From JAWVZS01 sp964507825 (GTDB taxonomy: Archaea; Thermoproteota; Nitrososphaeria; Nitrososphaerales; Nitrosopumilaceae), in assembly GCA_964507825.1 (NCBI GenBank), contig CAZDQM010000062.1:1-5795 (forward strand): a stretch of DNA of 5,795 bases, read 5' to 3'. Under the pieces are notes generated by a model that worked only from the letters and a program-made list of their open reading frames with translations, was not told the origin of the DNA and did no database searches. Below, piece by piece: positions 5,111 through 5,795 of the stretch. The position numbers and the translations under genes were made by a program. Position 1 is the first letter of the stretch; every line of letters begins with the position of its first letter.

Positions 5111-5795
5111 CTAGGCCACAACGGCCTCGAGCGACTGGCGCGCAAGCCTGCCGCTCCTTACGTCGTGTCGCGCGCTCATCTCTATGTTGTAGCACATGAT
5201 TCTGGCCGCCATCTCCCTGCGCTGGTGGTAGTGCCGCTTGAACTCGGACAGATTATCGTTGTAGAGTTTCACCATCACTCGCCATGACTGGCTGCCGCGG
5301 GCATTGTGCAACGTGTTCTTCTTGGGCTTGATGTACGGCGCGAATCCCATGCCGGTAAGCCGGTTGCACAGCTCCCTAGCTAGGTACGCCGAGTCTAGGC
5401 AAAAGTCCGCGTTTCCGTCCGTGTCTAGGCACGGTCCGAACCGGTCAAGCATGGTGCGCATGCCGGCGATGTCAGATACGCGACTGCGCGTCACAAAGTA
5501 ATCCGTGATTACGCGCGACCTAATGTCTACTATGGCATGCAGCTTGATCTAGCCCTTCCTGTGCCTGATTTTATCCGTCCGAAAGTCGATCCACTTGTCG
5601 GACCTGCGCTCCGCGACGCCTGTGGCGTCGCCCGCGTGCACATTGCCGCGTTCTAGCCCGGCCATTACCTTTTTGTGCACCTCGTAAAAGTACGACTCGG
5701 ATATCTTAGCATAGGCGTCATTGATGGTGCTCCCCGCGGGTGTCTTGCCGGGACTAAACCCAATCTTTTCTGCCACGTCCGGATGGGCGCGCAGG
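5111..5795 (-). pseudogene. Decayed DDE transposase (IS5-like), cut by the window edge
   Basis: The minus-strand reading frame is open at the window edge and runs to TAG at 5111-5113. It is interrupted by one in-frame amber codon at 5549-5551. Both halves share a frame, with no frameshift, and the protein context continues sensibly across the stop (RHRKG-stop-IKLHAIVD). What is visible resembles the catalytic domain of IS4/IS5-type DDE transposases. The first Asp is in GDATGV (codon about 5627-5629). A KLHAIVD strand follows the stop. The second Asp is in CLDSAYLA (codon about 5393-5395). Then come KRHYHQR and REMAARIMCYN near the end. In relatives, a stretch with VE..FS.IKR.FG lies between YHQR and the final R/NE..C...C.N block. 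Here the two blocks are directly joined near 5218, so the catalytic Glu is apparently gone. The N-terminal part lies outside the window. The transposase identity is secure, but the exact IS family is not. A programmed or suppressed amber is unlikely because the Glu segment is also missing. Confidence 0.85.

Noticed and set aside
5549..5551. Pyrrolysine or programmed readthrough at the transposase amber codon
   Set aside because: The gene also seems to lack its catalytic-Glu segment, and nothing in the window points to pyrrolysine machinery. Simple decay is the better explanation.

Overview
The window most likely comes from an archaeon of the ammonia-oxidising lineage (Nitrososphaerota/Thaumarchaeota), with roughly half G+C. 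The archaeal part of that call is firm. It carries the archaea-type entry into aromatic amino-acid synthesis (ADH synthase plus 3-dehydroquinate synthase II instead of DAHP synthase plus AroB), and its shikimate kinase belongs to the GHMP superfamily rather than the bacterial P-loop AroK family. The lineage-level call is an inference from gene order and protein flavour and is less certain.

Layout. Positions 4780 to 556, all on the minus strand, form one tight five-gene operon: ADH synthase, 3-dehydroquinate synthase II, 3-dehydroquinate dehydratase (type I), shikimate dehydrogenase and GHMP shikimate kinase. Each junction overlaps, by 8 nt at the first (TTG start) and by an ATGA 4-nt overlap at the other three, so the genes are probably translationally coupled. 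Together they take aspartate semialdehyde and a deoxy-keto-hexose phosphate to shikimate 3-phosphate. EPSP synthase and chorismate synthase, needed to finish chorismate, are not in the window. A TATA-like box lies upstream of the first gene at 4826-4832, and a second AT-rich element at 4785-4797 could drive a leaderless transcript from an internal ATG.

Upstream of the operon, after a gap of about 330 bp, lies a decayed IS transposase (5111 to beyond the window edge, minus strand). It is broken by an in-frame amber codon. It also appears to have lost the segment carrying the third acidic residue of the DDE triad.

Downstream of the operon, 1-553 holds no convincing gene. It does hold several dyads, notably a 16-bp stem at 288-303/343-358 enclosing a second stem, and a 7-bp tetraloop hairpin at 33-50. 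I see no defence island, CRISPR array or other clearly new system. The most useful leads are the doubly disabled transposase, the structured gene-free 3' flank where further aro genes might be expected, and an apparent abundance of the tetranucleotide CTAG.
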